Assembly (NCBI GenBank): GCA_937889855.1
Contig: CALBYK010000319.1
Span: 62,001-126,000 of the forward strand
From: an uncultured Prevotella sp.
Lineage (GTDB): Bacteria > Bacteroidota > Bacteroidia > Bacteroidales > Bacteroidaceae
Reading direction: 5' to 3'
DNA: 64,000 nucleotides
This document shows positions 25,602-32,604 of this stretch, in pieces. The notes under the pieces were generated by a model. The model was not told the DNA's origin. It did no database searches and worked only from the letters and a program-made list of their open reading frames with translations. The translations under genes and the position numbers were made by a program. How positions within the stretch are numbered: the first letter of the stretch is position 1; every line of letters starts with the position of its first letter.

Positions 25602-26057
25602 ATGGCTAAGTACACCGTCACGCGCAAGTCCATCGTCAACGCACTTGCAGACAACAACGTTCTTGCGGCCATCGTGGACGTTCTGGGTGCCGACCCCGAG
25701 GAGGTCAAGCCCACCATCCGCGCAATGGTCAATGCTGCGAACGCCAAGCGTGAGAGCAAGCCCACCGCCGAGACGCTGCGCAACGAGCGTATCATGCACG
25801 AGCTGGTCGAGGAGGTCAACGCACGTGGCGTTGAGCTCACCGCCGCCGACCTCGCGGACGTGTACGCCGACGAGGACGGAATGCCCATTTCCTCGCGTAA
25901 GGTGGGCGCGATCATGCGCCACGCCATCCAGCAGGGTCTCGTGGCCATCTCGCCCGAGAAGTGGGTCATCAAGCACTACGCGCCGCTCGGGTTCACCGAC
26001 TGGGCTAAGAAGCCCGAGAAGTCCGCCGCGCCCGAGGTCACCGAGCTTGCGGCCTAG
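25602..26057 (+). CDS. possible DNA-binding protein, paralogue of the 22948 gene
   Basis: 151 aa from ATG 25602 (AAGGAGTTAACTA). N-terminal helical domain (TVTRKSIVNALADNNVLAAI), then the HELVEEVNARGVELTAADLA and SSRKVGAIMRHAIQQGLVAI segments that form a winged-helix-like pair, then APLGFTDWAKKP. The shared segments with 22948 are nearly identical while the N-termini differ, which suggests a conserved DNA- or protein-contacting C-terminal half with different N-terminal partners. Function unknown. Confidence 0.6.
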   Translation: MAKYTVTRKSIVNALADNNVLAAIVDVLGADPEEVKPTIRAMVNAANAKRESKPTAETLRNERIMHELVEEVNARGVELTAADLADVYADEDGMPISSRKVGAIMRHAIQQGLVAISPEKWVIKHYAPLGFTDWAKKPEKSAAPEVTELAA

Positions 26058-26080
26058 TTAACAACATAACCTAAGCATAG

Positions 26081-26122
26081 ACCCTCGCCACGTGAGTTTT
26101 CCGTGGCGGGGGGATTTTTTTT
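26081..26122 (+). terminator. intrinsic terminator
   Basis: ACCCTCGCCACG, loop, CCGTGGCGGGGGG, then ATTTTTTTT. Confidence 0.75.
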
Positions 26123-26133
26123 GCGATTCTGGG

Positions 26134-26162
26134 TTGACTTCTTTGCTTTTTCGCGTAAGAAT
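26134..26162 (+). promoter_or_regulatory. orphan promoter with conserved downstream motif
   Basis: TTGACT, 17-base spacer, AAGAAT, then GGAAGTGCTGTAC, the same downstream motif as at 18983 and (diverged) 23483 and 23652. About 20 bases on lies the dyad AGTTAACCTGGGCTAACT (26183-26200). No gene follows. Confidence 0.5.
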
Positions 26163-26200
26163 GGAAGTGCTGTACCTATTCAAGTTAACCTGGGCTAACT

Positions 26201-26567
26201 CTAACGACTGGATAGTCCGAACTCGTACTAAGATGGGGTAGCAGCGTGTAAGCCATTCTAAGCCGATCTAAAGTGGCGTTTTAACGCCGCCGCTGTAGGG
26301 GTTCGCGCACGCGCCCAGCGCGCCTTACAGACGCTCTCACGGCTTTGTCCTAGCTGCAAGCTTCTGGACTACGGCCTAAGCGCTACTAGGCATTTTAGAC
26401 GTGCCTAGCGCCTTATTGCGCCACGCGTTAGCGCCGCAAATCGTCTCTAAGGCCGTTCTAAGGCGCTCTAAAGCCCGATCACGCCCACTACGCGTAGGCG
26501 CACGCCTACGCGGAAACGAACCCTTACAAGGGCTTAGAATTCGTCTAAAAAAAGTTGGAAAAAGTAC
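26201..26567. other. non-coding gap with TCTAAGG-type repeats
   Basis: Repeats of TTCTAAG/GATCTAAAG words and the palindromic block CGCGTAGGCGCACGCCTACGCG (given in two parts: CGCGTAGGCG then CACGCCTACGCG, 26491-26513). No gene supported. Confidence 0.4.
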
Positions 26568-26710
26568 TTGCACCACGTGAGGACTTGAGTATTATATTGA
26601 TTAGTTCGACAGTCGCGCCCCGCCAATAGTGGGGTAAGGGGCAAGTAAGAGTCGTTATTTAGCGCGTGAGCGGGCGGGTCAAGACAGAATTTAGCTACAG
26701 TCAGCTACCA
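26568..26710 (+). ncRNA. small-RNA-like cassette, family copy 4
   Basis: Promoter TTGCAC (26568) and TATTAT (26590), sharing TTGAGTATTATATT with copy 1. Then comes a CCCC-GCCAATAGT-GGGG hairpin, a diverged core (GGGGCAAGTAAGAGTCGTTA) and TTTAGCTACAGTCAGCTA. No ORF. Confidence 0.4.
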
Positions 26711-26715
26711 TTTAT

Positions 26716-27076
26716 CGAACAGACGTTCGCCAAACACGCGTTCTAATGAACATACAATCATATGAACATATGAACATATATTCAGATGAACATACGTTCT
26801 ATCGCTCGTATGAACATATGAACAAGTGTTCATATGAACAAGTGAACATACATGGAATTGTGGAATTATTGTCGAGATGAAAATTTTCACTTGCGAAGAG
26901 CGGGGGAATGTGATTTGACACTTTGGCGCTACCATGCCATAATGGTATCGTCAAGTAAGAAATGCAGATACACAAAAAGAACATGGAGGAAATTAATGGA
27001 TAGAACACTCGTTCGATTGTTCGGCACCTAACGTTTAGGCACCTAACCAAACATGTGTTCGCCGAACAGGCGTTCG
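26716..27076. promoter_or_regulatory. dense array of SOS-type (GAAC-N4-GTTC) palindromes
   Basis: Perfect CGAACAGACGTTCG (26716-26729) and CGAACAGGCGTTCG (27063-27076), plus GAACATACGTTC (26788-26799), GAACAAGTGTTC (26820-26831) and many GAACATATG half-sites between. TTAGGCACCTAA lies at 27035-27046. No gene in this stretch. The half-site and spacing match LexA boxes of Gram-positive bacteria. Confidence 0.55.
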
Positions 27077-27154
27077 CCTTCCTCGGTGTCAAGACCCCTA
27101 TAGGCTACTTTTCTGTAGGACGGGGGCCTGGGGGTGAGCCATGGGAAAAATCCC

Positions 27155-27294
27155 TATAGGCAAAATCTCCACAGAACCACCATATATAGGCAAAATCTCC
27201 ACAGAACCACCATATATAGGGGAGTTTCCCACAGAACCACCACATGTTGTGTCTCCTATAGGGGAATTTTCCACAGAACCACCATATATACTGA
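27155..27294 (+). repeat. 30-bp tandem repeats, four units
   Basis: Units with the core CCACAGAACCACCATATA start near 27155, 27185, 27215 and 27257 (spacings 30, 30, 42). A plus-strand frame from GTG 27134 reads YRQNLHRTTI repeats. The 55182 zinc-ribbon gene contains closely similar DNA (CCTATAGGGGAAATTCTCGT). It may be a relic of such a gene, or a non-coding array. Confidence 0.5.
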
Positions 27295-27487
27295 CTCCAA
27301 TAGCCAAGAAACCTTCTCTCCGTCGAGAGTTTTCTCTTTCCCTCTTGGAGAGAATACCGCAAATCGCCATCCGTGCGCCTTTCGTGAAGGGTCGCGCGGG
27401 TGGCATCGCCATTTGTAGTCCCGCCCCGATAGGGTGACCCAACACGAGAGACGCACAAGATGTGGTGTGTCTCGATAGAACGTGGCA

Positions 27488-27730
27488 CTAGAGGTGGTGG
27501 CTCTCTCCAAGAGTGGACGCAACGTAGAGTGGTGCTAGCTTGACCGCGGAGCCATCCTCCTCCGTGCGCCGCTCGACAAGCAGGGCAACAAGCTCTCGTC
27601 CGTCCTCGGCCCCGTTCTTGATTGCATCCTGCGCGGCACCGAGTGCGTAGACGCAGTCAGTGTATGCGGCGGTAGAGCACTCCTCGGTCTCGTTGTCGAT
27701 TGTGGTGACGGTGTAGTCGATGTGCGTCAT
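27488..27730 (-). CDS. small acidic protein (80 aa)
   Basis: ATG 27730 with AAAGAGGAAAGGACGCAGCGC upstream in two parts (AAAGAGGAAAGG, then ACGCAGCGC). The promoter is on the same strand (TTGACT 27794-27789, TATACT 27770-27765). Begins MTHIDYTVTTIDNETEECST and continues with helix YALGAAQDAIKNGAEDGREL, an alpha/beta fold typical of small phage proteins that vary host metabolism. Function unknown. Single-gene unit. Confidence 0.65.
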   Translation of the reverse strand: MTHIDYTVTTIDNETEECSTAAYTDCVYALGAAQDAIKNGAEDGRELVALLVERRTEEDGSAVKLAPLYVASTLGESHHL

Positions 27731-27764
27731 GCGCTGCGTCCTTTCCTCTTTGCCTTACAAGGTA

Positions 27765-27794
27765 AGTATACCATGCGTGCTTCCCAAGAGTCAA
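27765..27794 (-). promoter_or_regulatory. promoter TTGACTCTTGG type
   Basis: TTGACT, 18-base spacer beginning CTTGGGA, TATACT, in front of the 27730 gene. Confidence 0.7.
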
Positions 27795-27825
27795 AGGAAA
27801 TATCTTGTCTCTTGGGGCAAATGCC

Positions 27826-28164
27826 CTACACGAAACGATAGGACTTGCGGCCATTGTCAAGACCGCGCTCCTCGCAGATTCCATCAGCGCACATGCGGCG
27901 GATGTAGTAGGACGCCGTGCGCGAGTTCCAGTCTAGCCCGTAGGCGCGATTGACGTTCGTGGCGAACACATTCGCGGTGAACGTCTGCTCATCGTCCTCC
28001 GCACGCATGTTGTGCGCCATCGCACGTGCCGTCTCATAGCGCTCGCTGGTCTGCTCGCCGGACTTCGCGCAGCGCTCGAGCTCTGCGTCGCACCACGCCT
28101 GCACCTCGGTGTCAAGCGGCATCGCGGACTTGATGCGGGCAATCATGTCAGACCTCTTGGACAT
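27826..28164 (-). CDS. hypothetical protein, possible helix-turn-helix (112 aa)
   Basis: The open frame extends further up, but the start is ATG 28164 (MSKRSDMIARIKSAMPLDTE), with AAAGGGAGCC just before it and a promoter above. The upstream frame only translates the 24-bp repeats. The C-terminal half has TANVFATNVNRAYGLDWNSR then TASYYIRRMCADGICEERGL, a winged-helix-like layout with recognition helix and a basic end. DNA binding is plausible, not shown. Confidence 0.65.
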   Translation of the reverse strand: MSKRSDMIARIKSAMPLDTEVQAWCDAELERCAKSGEQTSERYETARAMAHNMRAEDDEQTFTANVFATNVNRAYGLDWNSRTASYYIRRMCADGICEERGLDNGRKSYRFV

Positions 28165-28199
28165 ATGGTGGCTCCCTTTCCACTCGCTGTGTGACACAC

Positions 28200-28229
28200 A
28201 TTGTATCACTCCAGTGCCCCAAGAGTCAA
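28200..28229 (-). promoter_or_regulatory. promoter TTGACTCTTGG type
   Basis: TTGACT, 18-base spacer beginning CTTGGGG, TACAAT; drives the 28164 gene. Confidence 0.7.
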
Positions 28230-28270
28230 AGGAAAAATTGATACCTTCAGTCGCTGCATGCGCAGCTGGG

Positions 28271-28366
28271 ATACCGGACAATAATTGTAAAATAATATCT
28301 GACAATAGTTGTAAGATAATACCGGACAATAGTTGCAGAATAATACAGGACAACAATTCGTTGCAG
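28271..28366. repeat. 24-bp tandem repeat, four units
   Basis: Exact 24-bp period: units at 28271, 28295, 28319 and 28343, consensus ATACCGGACAATAGTTGTAA then AATA, with the ACAAT-A-ATTGT dyad in each. Iteron-like. A degenerate fifth piece lies at 28433. On the minus strand it would read IILQLLSG repeats. Confidence 0.7.
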
Positions 28367-28462
28367 TCGCAAGGACATATCAGGCACAGCTAGGCACAAC
28401 ATGTTGTGGCACCACAATATCTTGGGGCTGGGATAGCGGACAATAACTCTCCAAGAGGTGTC

Positions 28463-28572
28463 AAAAAATGAAAATCCTGATGCAAAGTTGCGGCAAAAAT
28501 GAAAATTTGGGCAAAAGACCTCGCGAAAAATGAAAAAAATAGGAAAAATGGCCCTCAAAAATGAAAATCGCA
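28463..28572. repeat. 31-bp phased AAAATGAAAAT motif
   Basis: The ATG of AAAAATGAAAAT recurs at 28468, 28499, 28530 and 28561, exactly 31 bp apart, while the bases between differ. Looser copies are at 19.03-19.17 kb and 56.56-56.68 kb. The stretch 28367-28948 otherwise holds no gene. Confidence 0.6.
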
Positions 28573-28948
28573 GGTAGACACCCCTATTCTGGCAGCAAAA
28601 ATGGGTCTCAAAAGCGAAAAAATGCCACTGAGACTCCACTTTTTGCCCATTTTTTAGGGAAAATTGGTTAAATATTTGATGATGGGTGGATAAAATTGGA
28701 AAATGTCAATATAAAGGTCTGCGGATTCCCGTCAACAACCCCCTCCCCTCCCCAGCTTTTCCCGCACTTTTCGCAAAATGTCCGCACACAATATGTGGTA
28801 TCCGCACTTGCCCAAAACACTATATCTTGTTTTAAGAGTAAAATTCCTATTTTTTTTCTGACCTTTTTTGCAACCAATGTAACGCATTTTGCTACACTTT
28901 GTGTCACATCTTCTTATCGTCTTACGTTAATTCATTAACGTCTTACGT

Positions 28949-29332
28949 CTACCACCTTACCATGAACTTCACGACAAACCCCCACTCCGTCTCCACGTGC
29001 CCTTGTGCGCTGTAGTACTCCTGCGAGATCTTCACCTTGGCGTCACCAACCTCAAAGCCGTTCGTCTCGAGGTGCGACACGAACTCGTTCACGTCAATCT
29101 TGAGCGCTTCTACGTCTGCCCTATGGACTGGCTTGTCTGAGTGGACGTAGACCGACACACGGTGTTCGGTCTTGGAATCTGTGGCGGCGTTAAAGATACT
29201 CCACGCAACGTCATCGCAGAACCTCTTTGCCCGCCTGTCGTTGAGGTAGACAAACCGATTCGTATCGTAAGGGTAATCGTTTGCCTCTTCGGCGACTTCG
29301 CTCACGACCCTGATGCTGTCCGCGTCGAACAT
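28949..29332 (-). CDS. hypothetical acidic protein (127 aa)
   Basis: ATG 29332 with TTTTAGGAGGAGCA. Begins MFDADSIRVVSEVAEEANDY; ends with a strand-rich FVVKFMVRW that closely resembles the end VTLTVRW of the 29669 protein, and both end at TRP-final strands after a GxxV segment, so the two may be distant paralogues. No catalytic motif. It shares a transcription unit with the frameshifted zinc-ribbon gene just upstream. Confidence 0.65.
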   Translation of the reverse strand: MFDADSIRVVSEVAEEANDYPYDTNRFVYLNDRRAKRFCDDVAWSIFNAATDSKTEHRVSVYVHSDKPVHRADVEALKIDVNEFVSHLETNGFEVGDAKVKISQEYYSAQGHVETEWGFVVKFMVRW

Positions 29333-29367
29333 TGCTCCTCCTAAAAATTATGTCCCATACAAGTCAG

Positions 29368-29495
29368 TCACATTTCCGATATGACTTCGATTTCGCTCAC
29401 GGGCACAAGTCGATTCACAGTGCCTTGGTTTCTCGTGATGTACGCAACTTGGCCATATTTTGCATGGCATTCACCGCAGTGTAGGTCTCAATCAT
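29368..29495 (-). pseudogene. frameshifted small zinc-ribbon gene
   Basis: Promoter and ribosome site (AGAAGGAGAGGGACA) lead into ATG 29495 and MIETY in frame, but the protein-like sequence LHCGECHAKYGQVAYITRNQ then VPVSEIEVISEM is in the -1 frame, immediately preceded by a TGA. One missing or extra base near codon 4 would join them into a 42-aa protein with a CxxC pair. A sequencing error, a decayed gene or recoding are all possible. Confidence 0.55.
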
Positions 29496-29525
29496 TGTCC
29501 CTCTCCTTCTCTCTTGGCTACGACG

Positions 29526-29557
29526 ATTATGTTACGCCAATGCCGTCAAAGAGTCAA
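29526..29557 (-). promoter_or_regulatory. promoter TTGACTCTTTG type
   Basis: TTGACT, about 20-base spacer, CATAAT on the minus strand, followed by GCCAAGAGAGAAGGAG. Confidence 0.55.
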
Positions 29558-29668
29558 CAGGCTCCAAGAGGCTCTGAGAGCGTCTCTAAGCCGCTGTATC
29601 CCACTGTCCGTGCAGGTGTGCGGCACACGGCGGGATGTGACCTTAGAGACGCCCTGGGCACGTCTGGT

Positions 29669-30016
29669 CTACCATCTCACGGTGAGTGTAACGCGCTCCT
29701 CGTCAGCCTTCAGAACAACATAATACCCAAGGCGGCTGAATACCTCGGCTGTGAGGAATCCCTCGCGCCAATGCGGGTTTTCTGCGAAAATAACGAACTC
29801 CACGCTTCTGCCGCTCTGTGTGACGGACTTGTACTTTATTCTTGCGGCCATCCATTGCCACACATGCTCGTATCTGCCATTCTTCTCTACCTCGGTTGTC
29901 TCCCACTCGCGAAGACGTGCGCACTCGGCTGTAGGCAGGTTCGCGAGAAGCCAGTGGTACTCATGGGAATATGGGTCAAGCACGTTCGATGTCTTCGTCT
30001 CTTCATATTGCTCCAT
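29669..30016 (-). CDS. hypothetical acidic protein (115 aa)
   Basis: ATG 30016 with AGAGAGAGGGAACAAC. The product (MEQYEETKTSNVLDPYSHEY, then HVWQWMAARIKYKSVTQSGR) is an alpha/beta protein ending in a strand GYYVVLKADEERVTLTVRW. Own promoter (TTGACT, TATAAT) 50 bases upstream. No family recognised; the end resembles that of the 28949 protein. Confidence 0.65.
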   Translation of the reverse strand: MEQYEETKTSNVLDPYSHEYHWLLANLPTAECARLREWETTEVEKNGRYEHVWQWMAARIKYKSVTQSGRSVEFVIFAENPHWREGFLTAEVFSRLGYYVVLKADEERVTLTVRW

Positions 30017-30043
30017 GTTGTTCCCTCTCTCTTGGTTACGACG

Positions 30044-30075
30044 ATTATATTACGCCGCGGACTCCAAAGAGTCAA
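30044..30075 (-). promoter_or_regulatory. promoter TTGACTCTTTGG type
   Basis: TTGACT (30075-30070) and TATAAT (30049-30044) with CCAAGAGAGAGG just downstream. Confidence 0.65.
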
Positions 30076-30310
30076 CTGAAGGCAGTGTTCTTTTTTTTCT
30101 GTCCATCCACTACTATACGATTATATTACATATGATGCTTAGTAGTAGTAGAGGGTGTCGAAAAGGTGAAAAGTGGCCCTTTCCGCAGCTACGGCCGCAA
30201 ATCCAGATGTCGAGAACTTGTTGACGAAATGTTGACAGCCACTTTTCAACATTGGGGTTTTCAACACCACAGCCTAGGTTGTCAACATTCTTTGAACACG
30301 TTGTCAACAA

Positions 30311-30519
30311 GGCGAACGGACGTGAGCCAACGACAGTGGGCGAACGGACGTGAGCCAACGACAGTGGGCGAACGGACGTGAGCCAACGACAGTGGGCGAA
30401 CGGACGTGAGCCAAGTTTTCGACAATCGTTCACAATGTGTTGAAAACTACCAGCGCTCTCTCGCGCCATCTGACGCCCCATATGCTGTCTTGGCGGCTAG
30501 GCGAACGGACGTGAGCCAA
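30311..30519. repeat. 28-bp direct repeats, iteron-like
   Basis: GGCGAACGGACGTGAGCCAA plus CGACAGTG repeats at 30311, 30339 and 30367, with 20-base partial copies at 30395 and 30500. Just left of them (30215-30310) are several TTGWCAAC words. The repeats lie immediately 3' of the Rep-like gene 30566-31393. The surrounding 30017-30565 has no gene. Confidence 0.7.
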
Positions 30520-30565
30520 ACCACCCCTTAGATGCGCTCTCACGGCCTCCTAGACACCTTGGCGG

Positions 30566-31393
30566 CTAACCGTACACTTTCTCGTACGCCTTCGTGAAGT
30601 TGTCAACGCACGTCCGCAGCTGCATTGCCTGAAACCCCAGCTCCTCCATTTGCGGCCTTCGGGTGGGGAGTTTTCCGCTTGGGTCTGTACTTGACGCGTG
30701 CCACGATTCTGCTTCCTCGCGCGTCATTCTGACCCATACCTCTTTGCTGCCCGGCTCGATCATGTCATGGAGCTCGATGCACGTCCCGACCTCCTTCCCG
30801 TACCTCACGAGCGGTTTTGGCTCGCTTGCCGCAAGTATTCCATCGCTTTTGAACTTTGAAAGTGTCTCGCGCATCTTCTTGCGGGCATCCGAATTGTCTG
30901 GTGAGTATCCGCACCTCTTCAGGAGCGCGTACTTGCCACGTCCGCGAATGGTGAACTCTATCGGGGATGGGTTTCCCCCGTTCTTCTCCCTCCAGAAGTC
31001 CATTGCGGATGTCCAGTTCAGCAATGTGAGGTATGCGGCTGCTGCCATGCGAGACATGCCGCACTCGTTCGCGAGGTAGTCCCAAGACGCACCCTTGACA
31101 TTTACGAACTTCGTTGTCATGAGTCTCTGCCATCTTAGGTTGCCGCTCTCCATTGTGGCGATGCCATGTTCGATGACAAAGTCAAGCGTGTCACATGCCT
31201 TCTTTTTCGAATGCCCCAAGTCGCCGCAGCACATCTTGATGAAGTCCTCGGTTGGTAGAAACGACTCTTCCCCATCCTCTTCTGCGTACTTGTTCATGAA
31301 TGCCTGAACGATCGGATTCCACTCCTTGTGCGTGAGCAAATCGTCTTTGCGGCAATCTTGTAGCGCGGCGGCTGTCTTTTTGAACTTATGCAT
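30566..31393 (-). CDS. possible replication initiator or DNA-binding protein
   Basis: 275 aa from ATG 31393 (GATGGAGGAGAA). Likely two winged-helix units: VNVKGASWDYLANECGMSRM then AAAAYLTLLNW is a helix-turn-helix, and ARKKMRETLSKFKSDGILAA looks like a second recognition region. Size and layout resemble iteron-binding plasmid Rep proteins, and 28-bp direct repeats lie just downstream. I see no conserved catalytic residues, and sequence alone does not separate Rep from a transcription regulator. Confidence 0.5.
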   Translation of the reverse strand: MHKFKKTAAALQDCRKDDLLTHKEWNPIVQAFMNKYAEEDGEESFLPTEDFIKMCCGDLGHSKKKACDTLDFVIEHGIATMESGNLRWQRLMTTKFVNVKGASWDYLANECGMSRMAAAAYLTLLNWTSAMDFWREKNGGNPSPIEFTIRGRGKYALLKRCGYSPDNSDARKKMRETLSKFKSDGILAASEPKPLVRYGKEVGTCIELHDMIEPGSKEVWVRMTREEAESWHASSTDPSGKLPTRRPQMEELGFQAMQLRTCVDNFTKAYEKVYG

Positions 31394-31634
31394 TTCTCCT
31401 CCATCTAACTAACCTTTCCATGCATTTTTTTTGGAAAAAGCGTAGCGCCAAAAAAAATGCTTATTAGAGTTATACCCAACAGTTAAAGATATATATAGGA
31501 AGGGTAGGTTTTTTCGGGTTTGGGCTACAGATTTTGCGATTTCAGAGAAGGTTTTTTCGGATTTCGCGGAGATTTCGTTTTCATGCATAGATACAAAAAA
31601 AGGCGGCAAGCGCGCATGCGCCCACCGCCTTAAA
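31394..31634 (-). terminator. intergenic region with minus-strand terminator at 31597-31634
   Basis: Minus strand: AAGGCGGTGGGCGC pairs with GCGCGCTTGCCGCCTT and runs into seven Ts, ending the 31635 gene. The rest is AT-rich with no gene. Confidence 0.7.
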
Positions 31635-32036
31635 TCACTGCTCGACACCCGCCAGCACGAGGAATTCTTCGCGAATCATGTTGGTGTCGTGATGCTGCCT
31701 TGCGTTCTCGAGACAATCGTAGAACACCTCGCGATGCTCCTCGGTGTCCGCCACCATGAAGGAGCCGCGAACCCACTCGTCGTCTCTTGGGTCGTGCTGG
31801 TCGAGCTCCTTCTCCATGCGGTCGTTGTAGTCAATCACCGCAAAGTAGATGTCCTTCCACTCCCAGCCGAGGTCGTGGAACTCGAGGATGGTCGTGAGGT
31901 TGTGCGAGTTGTTCTTTGCGTAGGACTCCCCGCACAAGTCCGCAAGCGCAAGCGCGTACACGCGCTCCACCCCCTTGTCAACCGCTCCGACCCGCACGCT
32001 TGCCCACTGTCCGAAGTCCGCCGTGCTAATTGCCAC
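31635..32036 (-). CDS. hypothetical acidic protein (133 aa)
   Basis: I place the start at GTG 32036 (GCGAGGCAAGCA upstream), which overlaps the stop of the upstream gene; the longer frame above reads out of phase through that gene. Product begins VAISTADFGQWASVRVGAVD and includes LTTILEFHDLGWEWKDIYFA and EHREVFYDCLENARQHHDTN. Acidic, helical, no known domain. Last gene of a three-gene minus-strand unit. Confidence 0.6.
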   Translation of the reverse strand: MAISTADFGQWASVRVGAVDKGVERVYALALADLCGESYAKNNSHNLTTILEFHDLGWEWKDIYFAVIDYNDRMEKELDQHDPRDDEWVRGSFMVADTEEHREVFYDCLENARQHHDTNMIREEFLVLAGVEQ

Positions 32037-32592
32037 TGCTTGCCTCGCTCTCTTGGATGAACCTGAGAATCTTCTCCTCCGTGTCAACGTTTTGCGGCGA
32101 GAACATCCCGCGCACGACGTACATCTTTGGCTGTCCGTCCTTAATGTACCAAATCGTGCGGCAGTTGGGGTCTGACAACGCCTTGTCCACCACGTACTCG
32201 TACACGGTTCCATCGGTTGCTATCGTACCACGCCGCACCTCGCCGAGCCTGGCGTTTGCCACGGACTCCACGTACCTCTTGTACTCGTCCCTCTTCTCGG
32301 AAAGCTCTGGTGGGATGCCGTCTTCCCTGTCGTAGTCAACGCCGAACCCGTCCTCGAGCTCGTAGCACCATACGCCGCACACGCAACCGCCCGTCCAGAT
32401 GTACTCTCCAGCGAACAGCACGATGTCAAGATGCCTGTTGACGATCTTCGGCGAAGCCGCCGCAGCCCTTCCCACTCCACGTGGCGTGCGGGCTGTGCTG
32501 GTGAACTCGCCTGTCTCCACCGCCTTCCAACTCTTGGTTCGCGTGTCGTACTGGAACCTAGAGTATCTGAATGTCTTCTTGTTCTCCGACAA
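32026..32592 (-). CDS. hypothetical protein (188 aa)
   Basis: TTG start at 32592, supported by AGGAAGGAGAGAG 1-7 bases before it. Sequence begins MSENKKTFRYSRFQYDTRTK; middle has IVLFAGEYIWTGGCVCGVWC, a Gly/Cys-rich core, and then GTIATDGTVYEYVVDKALSD. Mixed alpha/beta, no recognised family. Translationally linked to the gene below by an 11-base overlap. Confidence 0.65.
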   Translation of the reverse strand: MSENKKTFRYSRFQYDTRTKSWKAVETGEFTSTARTPRGVGRAAAASPKIVNRHLDIVLFAGEYIWTGGCVCGVWCYELEDGFGVDYDREDGIPPELSEKRDEYKRYVESVANARLGEVRRGTIATDGTVYEYVVDKALSDPNCRTIWYIKDGQPKMYVVRGMFSPQNVDTEEKILRFIQESEASSGN

Positions 32593-32604
32593 ACTCTCTC
32601 CTTC

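Noticed and set aside
18978..26240. Leaderless micro-ORFs beginning MEVL at the orphan promoters
   Set aside because: The ATG belongs to the -10 element (TACAATGG), upstream of the expected transcription start; lengths and sequences after the first codons are not conserved.
27155..27294. CRISPR array
   Set aside because: Units are head-to-tail with no unique spacers and no cas genes nearby.
28463..28572. CRISPR-like array (31-bp period with variable spacers)
   Set aside because: The repeated word is only about 12 bp, A-rich and not dyad-symmetric, and the spacers are too short.
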